DNA from: Streptosporangium carneum
Lineage (GTDB): Bacteria; Actinomycetota; Actinomycetes; Streptosporangiales; Streptosporangiaceae
Length of the DNA stretch: 64,000 nucleotides
Reading direction: 5' to 3'
Assembly: GCF_027922005.1 (NCBI RefSeq)
Contig: NZ_BSEV01000003.1
Coordinates: 372,001 to 436,000, forward strand
Below, piece after piece: positions 32,503 through 41,432 of this stretch (position 1 is the stretch's first letter; each line of letters begins with the position of its first letter). Position numbers and translations under genes: made by a program. Under the pieces are notes generated by a model, which saw nothing but the letters and a program-made list of their open reading frames with translations, was not told the DNA's origin and did not search any database.

Positions 32503-33780
32503 ATGGGCAACGAGGTCTCGCTGATCTGCTCGGACCTGATCAGGTTCGACACCACCAACCCGGGCTCCGGGGAGCGGCACGCGGCCGAGCACGTGGCCGG
32601 GCTGCTGGCCGAGGCGGGCGTCGAGCCTGTGGTCTTCGAGTCGGCGAGGCACCGCACCAGCGTGGTCGCCAGGATCCCCGGCGACTCGCCCGAGGCCCTG
32701 CTGATCCACGGCCATCTCGACGTCGTCCCGGCCGAACCGGCCGACTGGCGGGTCCACCCGTTCTCCGGGGAGATCGCCGACGGCTGTGTCTGGGGCAGGG
32801 GCGCGGTCGACATGAAGGGCACGCTGTCCATGACGCTCGCCCTGGTCCGCGACTGGGCCAGGCGCGGCGTGCGGCCGAGGCGGGACCTCGTGCTGGCCTT
32901 CCTCGCCGACGAGGAGGCCAGCGGCGAGTACGGCGCGCACTACGCGGTGCGGCGGCACCGGGAGCTGTTCGACGGCTGCACCGAGGCGATCGGCGAGTCC
33001 GGCGGCTACAGCGTCGAGGTCCGCGGCACGCGGATCTACCCGGTCGCGGTCGGCGAGCGCGGCACCGCGTGGATGAGGCTCACCGCCCGGGGCGTCGCGG
33101 GCCACGGCTCCCGCCCGCCGGTGGACAACGCGGTCGCCGAGCTCTGCCACGCGCTGTCCAGGCTCGCCTCCCACCGCTGGCCGGTACGGCTGACGCCCGG
33201 CGTCGCGGCCCTGATCACGAGCCTGGAGGAGATCCTGGGCGAGAGCATCGACCGCGACCGCCTGGAGCAGGAGGCCGAGCGGCTCGGCAGGGCGGGCACG
33301 CTGTTCGCGGCGCAGATCCGCAACTCAGCCAACCCGACGATGCTGGAGGCCGGATACAAGGTCAACGTCGTCCCCGGCACCGCGACCGCCCACGTGGACG
33401 GCCGTTTCCTGCCCGGCCACCGGGAGGAGTTCCTGGAGACGGTCGACCGCCTGCTGGGTCCGAAGGTGACCCGGGAGTTCGTCAACCTCGAGGACGCCCC
33501 CTGGGCCCCGCTGGACTCGCCCTTCTTCGAACGGCTCCGCGCGGCGATCGTCGCCGAGGACCCGGCCGCGCGGCCGGTGCCGTACGTGATGTCGGGCGGC
33601 ACCGACGCCAAGGCCTTCGCCGCCCTCGGCATCAGGGGGTACGGTTTCGCCCCCCTGATGCTCACCCCGGACCTGGACTACTTCGGCATGTTCCACGGCG
33701 TCGACGAGCGCGTCCCCGTGGAGGGCCTGGAGTTCGGCGTGCGTGTGCTCGACCGGCTGCTGACCTCGCCGGGGGCCTGA
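32503..33780 (+). CDS. M20-family metallopeptidase
   Basis: 425 residues. Two-zinc peptidase: HGHLDVVPAE (about 69-78) and GRGAVDMKG (about 98-106) supply His and Asp ligands, FLADEEASGEYGA (about 133-145) gives the catalytic Glu and bridging ligand, and MFHGVDERVPVEGL (about 398) the last His. The lid domain with GVAGHGSRPPVDNA sits in the middle. ArgE/DapE/CPG2-like. It hydrolyses an amide of an N-acyl amino acid or peptide; substrate unknown. Start lacks a clear ribosome binding site. Confidence 0.92.
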   Translation: MGNEVSLICSDLIRFDTTNPGSGERHAAEHVAGLLAEAGVEPVVFESARHRTSVVARIPGDSPEALLIHGHLDVVPAEPADWRVHPFSGEIADGCVWGRGAVDMKGTLSMTLALVRDWARRGVRPRRDLVLAFLADEEASGEYGAHYAVRRHRELFDGCTEAIGESGGYSVEVRGTRIYPVAVGERGTAWMRLTARGVAGHGSRPPVDNAVAELCHALSRLASHRWPVRLTPGVAALITSLEEILGESIDRDRLEQEAERLGRAGTLFAAQIRNSANPTMLEAGYKVNVVPGTATAHVDGRFLPGHREEFLETVDRLLGPKVTREFVNLEDAPWAPLDSPFFERLRAAIVAEDPAARPVPYVMSGGTDAKAFAALGIRGYGFAPLMLTPDLDYFGMFHGVDERVPVEGLEFGVRVLDRLLTSPGA

Positions 33781-33795
33781 CCGCGGTCTCCGCGG
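33781..33795. terminator. Short hairpin between convergent genes
   Basis: CCGCGG-TCT-CCGCGG immediately after the M20 stop codon and 14 bp before the end of the converging ATPase gene. Confidence 0.45.
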
Positions 33796-33808
33796 CGCGT
33801 CGCGCGGT

Positions 33809-34246
33809 TCACCTGACGGTGGCCAGCCTGCCCCTGGACAGCAGAGCGGGCTCCAGGACGAGCTCGAACCAGACCCTGTTCGTCCCCGCCTCCCGTTCGA
33901 AGCCCCAGCGGTGCGCCAGCGCCTCGAGCAGCGGCAGGCCGCGGCCCCCTGTCGCGTCGACGGAGGTGTGACAGACGCAGGGGGCCTCGACCGAGCCCTC
34001 GTCCCGGACGCTGACCCGCACCACGCCCGCCGAGCCGGAGACGGTCACGCTGAACGTTCCGCCGTCCCCCGAGCGGGAGTGGATCACCGCGTTGGTCGCG
34101 ATCTCGCTGGTCAGCAGCACGCAGTCGTCGTGGAGTGGGTGGTCCCTGCCCAGAGCCGTCGAGATCAGCCGCCTGGCTCTCGCCACCTGGTCGGGGGAAC
34201 CCGCCAGATGGAGAACCCGTTCGCCGCCGTCGTACTCCGAGTCCAT
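33809..34246 (-). CDS. RsbW-like ATP-binding protein
   Basis: 145 residues. GHKL ATPase fold: LLTSEIATNAVIHSRSGDGG (about 44-63) as N box, VSVRDEGSVEAP as G1 and ATGGRGLPLLEALAHRWG (about 106-123) as G2. ATG 34246 follows GGAGGGG; an ATG eight codons earlier lacks spacing support. Probable serine kinase or anti-sigma partner. No sigma factor or anti-anti-sigma gene is adjacent. Confidence 0.85.
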   Translation of the reverse strand: MDSEYDGGERVLHLAGSPDQVARARRLISTALGRDHPLHDDCVLLTSEIATNAVIHSRSGDGGTFSVTVSGSAGVVRVSVRDEGSVEAPCVCHTSVDATGGRGLPLLEALAHRWGFEREAGTNRVWFELVLEPALLSRGRLATVR

Positions 34247-34410
34247 GGGCCCCTCCGATGTTGTTCGCACCCTTGGAAGGACGCGGGGCTCGGGGAGGTA
34301 GATGTCTCGAAAAAGTAGGAATGGGATGGCTTACCAGACAGATAGGTGGGGCTTGCCAGAACGGCTTTCAGCTGCGTGTCCGCATCAACCATCCCGGCTC
34401 GCCCCACTCG

Positions 34411-35223
34411 TCACAGACGATGCCAGCGTGCCTGGAAAAAACAGTAGACCGCGAACAGCAGCAGGCCGATGGCGACGACGCCGAGGAGCCACGGTCCGAT
34501 CGGGGTGTCGGCCAGCGCGCGCAGCGTCGAGTCGACTCCCTTGGCCTTGTCGGGGTCGTAGGTGATCGCGGCCTGGATGACGAAGACTCCGGCGGCGGCC
34601 GCGATCACGCCGCGGGCGAGGTATCCGGCCATACCGAGCTTCTCGGCGAGCTGCCGCGCCTTCGGCGGCATCTCGCCGGTGCGCAGGTCCTCCAGGAACC
34701 TCTTCTTCCATCCCTTGTGGATCCAGTAGGCGCCCAGGGCGACCAGTCCCAGGCCGAGCAGGCCGACCAGGATCTGGCCACCGGGCAGGTCCATCACCTT
34801 GGCGGTGAGATCCTTGGAGCTCTCGTCGGTCGAGCTGCCCGCGTCGCCGCGCAGCAGCAGGCTCAGCAGCGTCGCCACGACCAGCGCGTAGGCGGCCGTG
34901 TGCGCCCCCGCCTCGACGCGCTTCTTGACCTCGCCGCGGCCGATGATCGCCTCCGACAGCTGCCAGAGGGTGAGGGCGATGAAACCGACGACCATCAACC
35001 AGAGCAGCACGGTGCCGAACGGCTGCTCGGCCACCATCTCGACCGCACCGGTCTTGTCGGCCTCCTTGCCCCCGCTCCCGCCGTCGAAGGCGATCTGCAG
35101 GGCCAGGAATCCGATGAGCCCGTAGAGGACACCACGGCACGCGAGTCCGAGACGGGCGAGTCTGTCCAGCGTCTGACTGTTCGCCGCTCTTCGCGCGGCG
35201 CCTTCCACCTGAGCGGTTCTCAT
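34411..35223 (-). CDS. DUF1206 membrane protein
   Basis: 270 residues with six hydrophobic segments arranged as three repeated pairs. Each pair starts with a motif such as LARLGLACRGVLYGLIGFLA (about 22-41) or LGMAGYLARGVIAAAAGVFV (about 195-214), the hallmark of DUF1206. Function unknown; the family is common in actinobacteria and cyanobacteria. It ends with a membrane segment and a short basic tail (RWHRL). Confidence 0.87.
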   Translation of the reverse strand: MRTAQVEGAARRAANSQTLDRLARLGLACRGVLYGLIGFLALQIAFDGGSGGKEADKTGAVEMVAEQPFGTVLLWLMVVGFIALTLWQLSEAIIGRGEVKKRVEAGAHTAAYALVVATLLSLLLRGDAGSSTDESSKDLTAKVMDLPGGQILVGLLGLGLVALGAYWIHKGWKKRFLEDLRTGEMPPKARQLAEKLGMAGYLARGVIAAAAGVFVIQAAITYDPDKAKGVDSTLRALADTPIGPWLLGVVAIGLLLFAVYCFFQARWHRL

Positions 35224-35260
35224 GTCAACCCGCTCTTACCTATTAAAGAGGAGGTAAACG

Positions 35261-36193
35261 TCACCTCTCCGGCATCGCGTCGAGCCTGCGCAGGATGACG
35301 CCCTCCCGCAGCGCCCACGGGCACACTTCCAGCTCCCCCACCCCGAACAGGTCCATCGTGGCGTCCGCGACGATCGCCCCCGCGGGCAGCTGCGGCGCGC
35401 GCCCGTCGGAGACCCCGGGCAGCCCGGCCCGCTCACGCGCGTCCATCCTGGCCAGCCGGTCGGTCCACTCGACCAGGTCGGTGTGCCTGAGCACCCGGCG
35501 GACCCCGTTCCCCTCGCTCGACGGCGCCGCCCCCGCGATCCTCGCCAGCTGCCTGAACGTCTTGGACGTGGCGACCGCGTGGTCGGCCTGGCCGTACCTC
35601 GCCACGTCGCCGACCACCCGGGCGATCTCGGCGCGCACGTGCCTGCGCAGCGCCCGCACCTCCTCGACCGGGGGCGGGTCGGCGGTGAAACAGTCGCGGG
35701 TGAGCCTGCCCGCCCCGAGCGGCAGCGAGACGGCCACGTCCGGCTGCTCGTCGATGCCCGAGGCGATCTCCAGGGACCCGCCGCCGATGTCGAGCACCAG
35801 CAGCCGTCCCGAGGACCATCCGAACCAGCGCCGCACGGCCAGGAACGTCAGCCTCGCCTCGTCCTGCCCGGAGAGCACCTGGACGTCCACGTCGGTCGCG
35901 GAGTTGATCCCGGCGAGCACCTCCTCGCCGTTGACCGCCTCCCTGACCGCCGAGGTCGCGAACGCCATGAGGTCCTCGACGCCCTTGTCCTCCGCCAGCC
36001 GCAGCGCCTCCTCCACGAGCTCGCGCAGCCGCGCCGCCCCATGTTCGGAGAGGCGCTCGCCGTCCTCCATGTGCTCGGCGAGCCTCAGCTCCACCTTGTG
36101 GGAGTACGCGGGCAGCGGCCGAGCGCCCCGGTGCGCGTCCATCACCAGCAGATGAACCGTATTGGAACCAATGTCTAGAACGCCCAGTCGCAT
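35261..36193 (-). CDS. Ppx/GppA-family phosphatase
   Basis: 310 residues. ASKHA fold with phosphate loop [13 protein letters not shown] (about 5-17), second loop [16 protein letters not shown] (about 130-145) and the catalytic Glu in [12 protein letters not shown] (about 87-98). Hydrolyses exopolyphosphate or the pppGpp 5' phosphate (family). At this length it is the short actinobacterial form without the C-terminal HD domain. TAACTT lies 6 nt before ATG 36193 with no ribosome binding site, so it is probably leaderless. Confidence 0.9.
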   Translation of the reverse strand: MRLGVLDIGSNTVHLLVMDAHRGARPLPAYSHKVELRLAEHMEDGERLSEHGAARLRELVEEALRLAEDKGVEDLMAFATSAVREAVNGEEVLAGINSATDVDVQVLSGQDEARLTFLAVRRWFGWSSGRLLVLDIGGGSLEIASGIDEQPDVAVSLPLGAGRLTRDCFTADPPPVEEVRALRRHVRAEIARVVGDVARYGQADHAVATSKTFRQLARIAGAAPSSEGNGVRRVLRHTDLVEWTDRLARMDARERAGLPGVSDGRAPQLPAGAIVADATMDLFGVGELEVCPWALREGVILRRLDAMPER

Positions 36194-36421
36194 GGGTCGA
36201 AGTTACTACTGATCCACAACCCCGGGCCCCGTCGTCTCGAGGCTCGAGAGAACGCTCCCCTTCGCGGACTCTCCCCGCGGCGGGCACCGGCCGGCACGGG
36301 GTTCGGCATGAAGTTCGGCATGGAAAGGACAAGTCCGCCCGCCTGACCTGCACCGGAGGGATAACCTCTGCGCCGCCACCCGCGCTGGGCGGTGGCCACG
36401 ACAGGCGAGGAGACGGATCTC

Positions 36422-37384
36422 ATGACCGCCATGCGCGCGATCAGCCAGGATGCCTTCGGCGGCCCCGAGGTGCTGCACCCCGTCCGCGTGCCGAGACCCG
36501 AGCCGCTGCCGACCGAGGTGCTGGTGCGGGTCGTCTCCGCGGGAGTGAACCCCGTCGACGCCAAGACCAGGGCGGGCGCGGGCATGGCGGGGGTCCTCGG
36601 CGAGCCGCCCTTCGTCCTCGGCTGGGACGTCTCCGGGGTGGTCGAGGAGCTCGGGTTCGGCGTGCACACCCTCGACGTCGGCGACGAGGTGTACGGCATG
36701 CCGTGGTTCCCCCGCCAGGCGGGGGCCTACGCCGAGTACGTCACCGCCCCCTCCCGGCAGTTCGCCAGCAAACCCCGTTCCCTGGACCACGACGAGGCGG
36801 CCGCCGTACCGCTGGCCGTGCTGACCGCCTGGCAGGTCCTGGTCGACACCGCGGGCGTCAGGCCGAGGCAGCGCGTGCTCGTCCACGCGGCCTCGGGCGG
36901 GGTCGGCCACTTCGCCGTCCAGATCGCCAAGCATCTGGGGGCGTACGTCATCGGCACCGCGCGCGAGGCCAAGCACGACTGGCTGCGCGAGCTGGGAGCC
37001 GACGAGGTCGTCGACTACACGGCCGTGCGCTTCGAGGACGTGGTGGGCGACGTCGACCTGGTCGTCGACCTGGTGGGAGACGGGCACGACGCCACGAGCA
37101 CCCGCTCCCTGGACGTCCTGCGTCCCGGCGGCCTGCTGGTCGCCGTGCCCTCGGGGGTCTCCCCCGACCTGGTCGGACGGGCCGCCGAGCGCGGCCTGCG
37201 CGCGACCGGGTTCCTGGTCGAGCCCGACGGCGCGGCGCTGACGCGCGTCGGCGAGCTGATCGACGGCGGTCACCTCACCGTGGAGGTCGAGGAGGTGTTC
37301 CCTCTGGAGCGGGCGGCCGAGGCGCACGAACGGCTCGGCGAAGGCCGTACCAGAGGGAAGCTGGTCCTGCGCGTCGCCTCCTGA
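36422..37384 (+). CDS. NADP-dependent quinone-reductase-type oxidoreductase (zinc-free MDR)
   Basis: 320 residues. GroES-like N-terminal domain with SAGVNPVDAKTRAGAG (about 33-48) and no catalytic zinc ligands, then a Rossmann domain with VLVHAASGGVGHFAVQIAKH (about 151-170). GAGGAG lies nine bases before ATG 36422; the GTG at 36392 has none. Reduces quinones or enones with NAD(P)H (family). Divergent from the Ppx/GppA gene. Confidence 0.9.
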   Translation: MTAMRAISQDAFGGPEVLHPVRVPRPEPLPTEVLVRVVSAGVNPVDAKTRAGAGMAGVLGEPPFVLGWDVSGVVEELGFGVHTLDVGDEVYGMPWFPRQAGAYAEYVTAPSRQFASKPRSLDHDEAAAVPLAVLTAWQVLVDTAGVRPRQRVLVHAASGGVGHFAVQIAKHLGAYVIGTAREAKHDWLRELGADEVVDYTAVRFEDVVGDVDLVVDLVGDGHDATSTRSLDVLRPGGLLVAVPSGVSPDLVGRAAERGLRATGFLVEPDGAALTRVGELIDGGHLTVEVEEVFPLERAAEAHERLGEGRTRGKLVLRVAS

Positions 37385-37420
37385 TCCGTCCGGTCCGCCG
37401 ACGCCTCCTGAAGCAGCAGG

Positions 37421-37455
37421 CCGTGTCCCGGCGGGACGCCCCTGCCGGGACACGG
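37421..37455. terminator. 12-bp hairpin between convergent genes
   Basis: CCGTGTCCCGGC (37421-37432) and GCCGGGACACGG (37444-37455). It can end both the oxidoreductase and the TetR gene. Confidence 0.75.
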
Positions 37456-37477
37456 CGGACGCCCTGCGGATGCCCGC

Positions 37478-38203
37478 CTACTCGGACGACGTCGCCCGTC
37501 CGCCGACGCTCCCGATGCCGGTGTGCAGGACGTCGAGTGCTCGGCCGAGCCTGTCGGTCAGGTCGGCGGTGATCTGCTCCGGCGACCGGCCCGCGCCCCG
37601 CAGCCGTGTCGCCTCCTCGATCATGGCGGTGACGGTGGTCAGGATGAAGGCGGCGATCGCCCGCGCCGCGACGGGCCCCAGATGCACGGGCACCCGGTCG
37701 GCCAGGATCGCCGCCAGGTCCTCCTGGTAACGAGCGCCGCGCAGCCGCAACGCGTCCTGCAGCGTGGGACTGTTCTGGATGACGGCGAAGACGCCGACGA
37801 GCCGCTCGTCGACCGCGGCCCGCGGGTCCTCGTGGTCCGGCGTCTCCGGCAGCTCCGGCAGGTCGGTGAACAGGCGCGGCAGCTCCTCCTTGAGGAACTC
37901 CGGCAGCGGGGTGCTCAGCGGAAGTTGGTCGATCATGTCGATCACATCGGCCTCGACCGGGCGGTGCCAGGCGAGGAGGAGGTCCTCCTTGGCCGGGAAG
38001 TGGTTGACGACGGTCTGTTTCGCGACGTCCGCGGCTTCGGCGATCTCGGCGATGGTCACGGCGTCGTAGCCCCGCTCGACGAACAGGGTCAGTGCGGTGT
38101 TGGCGATCCGCTCCCTGGTCTGACGTCGCCGCCGTTCGTGCCGGGATCGCGTGATCTCCTCTTGCGGCTGCGACGGCTTGGCGTCGTCTGTATCGGTACT
38201 CAT
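37478..38203 (-). CDS. TetR-family regulator
   Basis: 241 residues. Polar N-terminus, TetR_N domain with VTIAEIAEAADVAKQTVVNH (about 49-68), then an all-helical ligand-binding domain with two Pro/Glu-rich loops. A palindrome TACCA-ATAG-TGGTA at 38231-38244 lies 28 bp before the start and is a likely autoregulatory site. The convergent oxidoreductase gene is not obviously under its control. Confidence 0.88.
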   Translation of the reverse strand: MSTDTDDAKPSQPQEEITRSRHERRRRQTRERIANTALTLFVERGYDAVTIAEIAEAADVAKQTVVNHFPAKEDLLLAWHRPVEADVIDMIDQLPLSTPLPEFLKEELPRLFTDLPELPETPDHEDPRAAVDERLVGVFAVIQNSPTLQDALRLRGARYQEDLAAILADRVPVHLGPVAARAIAAFILTTVTAMIEEATRLRGAGRSPEQITADLTDRLGRALDVLHTGIGSVGGRATSSE

Positions 38204-38636
38204 AAAGGTATCGTGCCATAATTAGACTCATACCAATAGTGGTACCAGACTAACTGTGTAGGCCGCGTGGACCGCCGGCAGCCCCGACGATCTTTCGGGG
38301 TCCGGGACGACACCGTGAGACCGGCCTCGTTACGACCGCCCGCCAGGCCGGGAGCGCCGACACCGGCCGATGCGGGAGTTCAGGGCGACCGTGAGCGACC
38401 GGTCACCCGGGGAGGTGGCCGGTCGTCATGGCCCGCGCGCCGCGACCTCCCGGGAGAAGGCTTCGTGACCGCGCCTCCGAATGGACCACGCCGGTTTCCT
38501 CGACGCGGAGACAGCGCGAGTGAATGAATTCGTCAGTCATTCCGAGGCTGCGATGAAGCTGGCCTGAAGCCCCGGCGAAGGCGATGGACAATATCTTTTC
38601 AGTTGTCGAAGAAACCGATCGATCTGGAGACACACG
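38204..38636. other. Intergenic region with TetR palindrome
   Basis: 433 bp between divergent genes. Only the TACCA/TGGTA palindrome (38231-38244) and a weak CCCCGA/TCGGGG hairpin near 38282 stand out. The right end supplies the promoter of the small secreted protein. Confidence 0.55.
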
Positions 38637-38957
38637 ATGCGCTCAGCATTTTCCGTCCGTCGCCTGGGCGCGGGCCTCGGCGTCGCGGCCGGCCTGCTCC
38701 TCACCACCCTCTCCCCTGTCGCGGCACATGCCGCAGCGCCTTCCTCGGTCTCGGCGTCAGAGGAGGTCACGCCGCTGGGCACATGGGCTCGTGAGGGAAT
38801 ATTCCATGACTACTACCTGTCGAACGGGACCCTGGTGACCGCCGAATACCAGTGCAGAAGCAACGGCGAGTCAGGCCTGAACAAGGGGTCATGGAGCAAT
38901 TACCACTGCGACAAGCTGACTGAGACGGCGCGCGCGCTCTGGGTTTGGCGCGTTTAG
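38637..38957 (+). CDS. Small secreted protein
   Basis: 106 residues. Signal peptide with RR near the start, hydrophobic core AGLGVAAGLLLTTLSPVA and cleavage expected after AAHAA (about residue 33). The mature part of about 70 residues has two Cys (YQCRS and YHCDK) and many aromatic residues. GGAGA lies six bases before ATG 38637. No family recognised; comparable in size to the exported protein at 29386 but not clearly homologous. Confidence 0.75.
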   Translation: MRSAFSVRRLGAGLGVAAGLLLTTLSPVAAHAAAPSSVSASEEVTPLGTWAREGIFHDYYLSNGTLVTAEYQCRSNGESGLNKGSWSNYHCDKLTETARALWVWRV

Positions 38958-39400
38958 TCGGTCACGTCAGCCAGTCGGTCACGTCAGCGAAGTGGCGAAC
39001 AAGCCGACTTTCGCGTGGTTCTTTCATCGTTCTTTCTTCACGGGTCAAACGACGTATCGCCCGGGACCGCCCGCACCCGGGCCGTCCCGGGCGATACGCG
39101 TGTCGGGGTGGAGCAGCCGGACAGGCGCCCTCCTACCCCTCAGGCCGCGGATCGCGAGGCGGAGCGAGGTCGTGCGTCTACGAACCCGAGGGGACGGGAC
39201 CACCGGGGTACGGTCCTGAGCGGCTTCGCGAAGACGACGCGCCAATATTTACTATCTCTCATAGGAGAAATGGCCATTTCCAGTGACAGGTCAATTGCCT
39301 GTCGCAAGATCTCCGACATGGGAGAACACGAATCCTGATCGCGGTTGACGGGCACCCCACTGGGAACTACGGATCTTAGTAAATTCGTTGGGAGAGATCC
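38958..39400. other. Intergenic region before the complex I-like operon
   Basis: Begins with two direct copies of a 17-bp unit AGTCGGTCACGTCAGCC-like (about 38956-38989), then a strong hairpin (39053-39098). No gene. The remaining 300 bp, AT-richer near 39240-39395, should contain the nuo-like operon promoter. Confidence 0.6.
39053..39098. terminator. 14-bp hairpin terminator
   Basis: Perfect arms CGTATCGCCCGGGA (39053-39066) and TCCCGGGCGATACG (39085-39098), 95 bp after the secreted protein stop. Confidence 0.8.
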
Positions 39401-39748
39401 ATGGAACCCTGGGCCGCCGTGCTCGGCCTGCTGGGCGTGCTCGCGGCAGGGGTGCTCGCCGTCTATGCGGCCTCGTTCCTTCTCGCGCCGTCGGACACCC
39501 TGGAGGCGGGGCCGTTCCTGTCCGGCGCCCGGCCGAGGGAGCACGCCCTGTCCCGCTTCCATGTGCGCTGGTACACCGTCACGCTGCTGTTTCTGGCCTT
39601 CGACATGGAGATGGTCTTCATGTACCCGTGGGCGCTGGTCGTCGCCGAGGTCGGCGTCAGCGCGGTGGTGGAGATGTTCGCCTTCCTCGGGCTGCTCATG
39701 GTGGGGGTCGTCCACGCCTGGCGTGAGGGGGCACTGCGATGGGCCTGA
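39401..39748 (+). CDS. nuoA: Complex I subunit A-like membrane protein
   Basis: 115 residues, three membrane segments. Loop motif and second helix RFHVRWYTVTLLFLAFDMEM (about 52-71) match NuoA (canonical FxxRFYLVAxLFxxFDxEx), with the conserved acidic residues in FDMEMVFMYPWA retained. The Cys of the canonical loop is absent. GGGAGAG lies before ATG 39401. First gene of an operon with H, J, K, L, M and N; overlaps the next gene by 10 bp. Confidence 0.9.
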   Translation: MEPWAAVLGLLGVLAAGVLAVYAASFLLAPSDTLEAGPFLSGARPREHALSRFHVRWYTVTLLFLAFDMEMVFMYPWALVVAEVGVSAVVEMFAFLGLLMVGVVHAWREGALRWA

Positions 39749-41100
39749 GCGCGTGGCTCACGCGGTACGCCGCCGCCCGCCCCCGGCCGCTCGTCGTCAC
39801 GGCCCCCCACGCGACCCGCCTGCGGCTGCTCGCCGAGGCCGAACTGGCCCGGCGAGGCTGGCGCGGCGCGCGCTCCCCCGCGGGTGCCGACCTGCTCGTC
39901 GTCTGCGGCACGCCCGCGGCCGCCCTGTCCAGGGCCGTCGAGGTGGTCTGGACCGATGTCCCCGCCCCCAGGACACTGGTCGAGCTGCGTGGAGACCCGC
40001 GTCCCGAGCTGGTGACGACCGCGCTGGACGGCGCGGTCGACCGCCTGGCCGACGTGCGGTCGCAACGACTCGACGCGGCCGGACGCGCGGGCGCGCGGGA
40101 CGGGCGGCACGGCCCGGCGCAGCCGTACGACGAACACGACGGCGAGCACGACGACGGCGAACACCACGCCGAGCACGGCAGGCACGGTGAACAGGGCGGG
40201 CAAGAACACCACGGCGGGCACGGCGGGCAGCACGATCAGCACAGCGAGCACGGCGGGCACGGCAGGCACGGTGAACAGGGCGGGCAAGAACACCACGGCG
40301 GGCACGGCGGGCAGCACGATCGACACGGCGGGCACGGGCATCACATGGGTAACCCCGGCGGGGTGCCGATGGCGGAAAGAGGCCGGGACCGCGACGGTCT
40401 CACCCTCGACCGGCTGCACGTCCCGCTGGGCCCCGTGCTCTCCGACTGGCCCGCCGGGCTCGTCGTGGAGACCGTCCTGCAAGGCGACGTGATCCAACAG
40501 GCCCGGGTCGAGGTCGCGGGCGGACTGGGCACGGAACGGTTCTGGGACGCCCCCTGGCTGGCGGCGCTCGAAGGGCGGCGTGTGACCCGGGGCGAGGCCG
40601 CCCGTCGCGGCGCGGCCTCCCGCCTGGACAGCGTCGGGCGGCTGCTGGCCGTCGCGGGGTGGGGCGGGGCCGCCACGGAGGCGCGGCGGCTGCGCGACCG
40701 TCTGCTCTGGGAGCGGCGGGACGAGGGGGTCCCCGAAGAGTTCGCCGGGTTCGCCCGCCGGGTGCGGCGCTCATGGCTGCTTCACTGGATGCTGCGCGGC
40801 CTGGGCACGCCGGGCCTCTCCCCCGGCCGCTCTCGCCCCGGTCGAGACGGTGTGGCCGCCAGGCTGGACGCATGGCTCGACGAGACGGGCCGCGCCCTGA
40901 ACGCCTTGGACGACGGGTCGCCGCTCGACGACGACGCGGGCCCCCGCGGCCCTGTCGGCGACAGGCCGTCCGAGGCGCTGCTGTCCGCGCTTCCCGGGCT
41001 GCTCACCGGGACCGAGCTGGCGGCGGCACGACTCGTCGTCGCGGGCCTCGACCCCGACCTGGACCAGGTACGGCCCGCGCGCGAGGCCTCCCATGCCTGA
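39739..41100 (+). CDS. Chimeric protein with NuoB-like and NuoD-like remnants and a His-rich linker
   Basis: 453 residues. The N-terminal part (about 1-115) resembles NuoB in ADLLVVCGTPAAALSRAVEV and VWTDVPAPRTLVEL but lacks the four cluster-binding Cys. A His/Gly/Gln-rich linker (about 130-205) follows, with a 28-residue unit repeated (84-bp DNA repeat). The C-terminal part (about 212-450) begins DGLTLDRLHVPLGPVLSDWP and recalls a degenerate NuoD N-domain and helices, without its quinone-site motifs. It occupies the B-C-D position between nuoA and nuoH. It may be a structural cap for the membrane arm, and the linker may bind metal. These homologies are from pattern memory only. Confidence 0.6.
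   Translation: MGLSAWLTRYAAARPRPLVVTAPHATRLRLLAEAELARRGWRGARSPAGADLLVVCGTPAAALSRAVEVVWTDVPAPRTLVELRGDPRPELVTTALDGAVDRLADVRSQRLDAAGRAGARDGRHGPAQPYDEHDGEHDDGEHHAEHGRHGEQGGQEHHGGHGGQHDQHSEHGGHGRHGEQGGQEHHGGHGGQHDRHGGHGHHMGNPGGVPMAERGRDRDGLTLDRLHVPLGPVLSDWPAGLVVETVLQGDVIQQARVEVAGGLGTERFWDAPWLAALEGRRVTRGEAARRGAASRLDSVGRLLAVAGWGGAATEARRLRDRLLWERRDEGVPEEFAGFARRVRRSWLLHWMLRGLGTPGLSPGRSRPGRDGVAARLDAWLDETGRALNALDDGSPLDDDAGPRGPVGDRPSEALLSALPGLLTGTELAAARLVVAGLDPDLDQVRPAREASHA
40177..40344. repeat. 84-bp tandem duplication in the His-rich linker
   Basis: The block starting GGCAGGCACGGTGAACAGGG at 40177 repeats at 40261 with very few changes, in frame (28 residues). Confidence 0.85.
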
Positions 41101-41287
41101 GACGGAACCCGCGGACGTCCCGAGTCCGGAACGGCTCTCCCCGCCGCCCGGCCAGCGGGGAGCGGAGGGCGGAGATCGCTCCGGGCGGGAACCGGACGTC
41201 CAGGAGACCCGGCCCGGGACGGGGAAGGAGGCTCCGACGGCACGACGGCCACCCGGACCGGAGGTCCAGGAGACCCGGCATGGGTGA
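41093..41287 (+). CDS. 64-residue coupled ORF, low complexity
   Basis: ATG 41093 overlaps the stop of the chimeric subunit gene as ATGCCTGA; its own TGA ends inside ATGGGTGA (41280-41287). The peptide is hydrophilic, rich in Pro, Gly, Arg and Glu, and holds two copies of VQETRPG/VQETRHG from a DNA repeat. No family. It may serve mainly to pass ribosomes on to nuoH rather than as a protein. Confidence 0.4.
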   Translation: MPETEPADVPSPERLSPPPGQRGAEGGDRSGREPDVQETRPGTGKEAPTARRPPGPEVQETRHG

Positions 41288-41432
41288 GGCGACGTCCCCG
41301 GGGGCTCCGATCGCGCTGCTCGGGGCGCTCTGCGCGCCGGCGCCGACCGCCGTCCAAGAGGCCCGGCATGGGTGAGGCGACGCCCCTGTGGGCTCCGATC
41401 GCGCTGCTCGGGGCGCTCTGCGCGCTGGGGCT
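41197..41432. repeat. Repeat-derived region around the nuoH start
   Basis: GTCCAGGAGACCCGGC occurs at about 41200 and 41264. The first about 76 bp of nuoH (41357-41432) is preceded by a near copy at 41269-41344 (88-bp period). Confidence 0.8.
41280..41375 (+). pseudogene. Aborted tandem copy of the nuoH 5' end
   Basis: Encodes a 31-residue peptide starting MGEATSPGAPIALLGALCAP, nearly the same as the nuoH start MGEATPLWAPIALLGALCAL, then diverges and stops with TGA at 41373-41375 inside ATGGGTGA, which holds the real nuoH start (41368). It could be translated as a short leader coupled to nuoH. Confidence 0.6.

Noticed and set aside
40141..40344. CRISPR-like repeat array
   Set aside because: Two 84-bp direct copies without spacers, in frame in a coding sequence; a simple tandem duplication.
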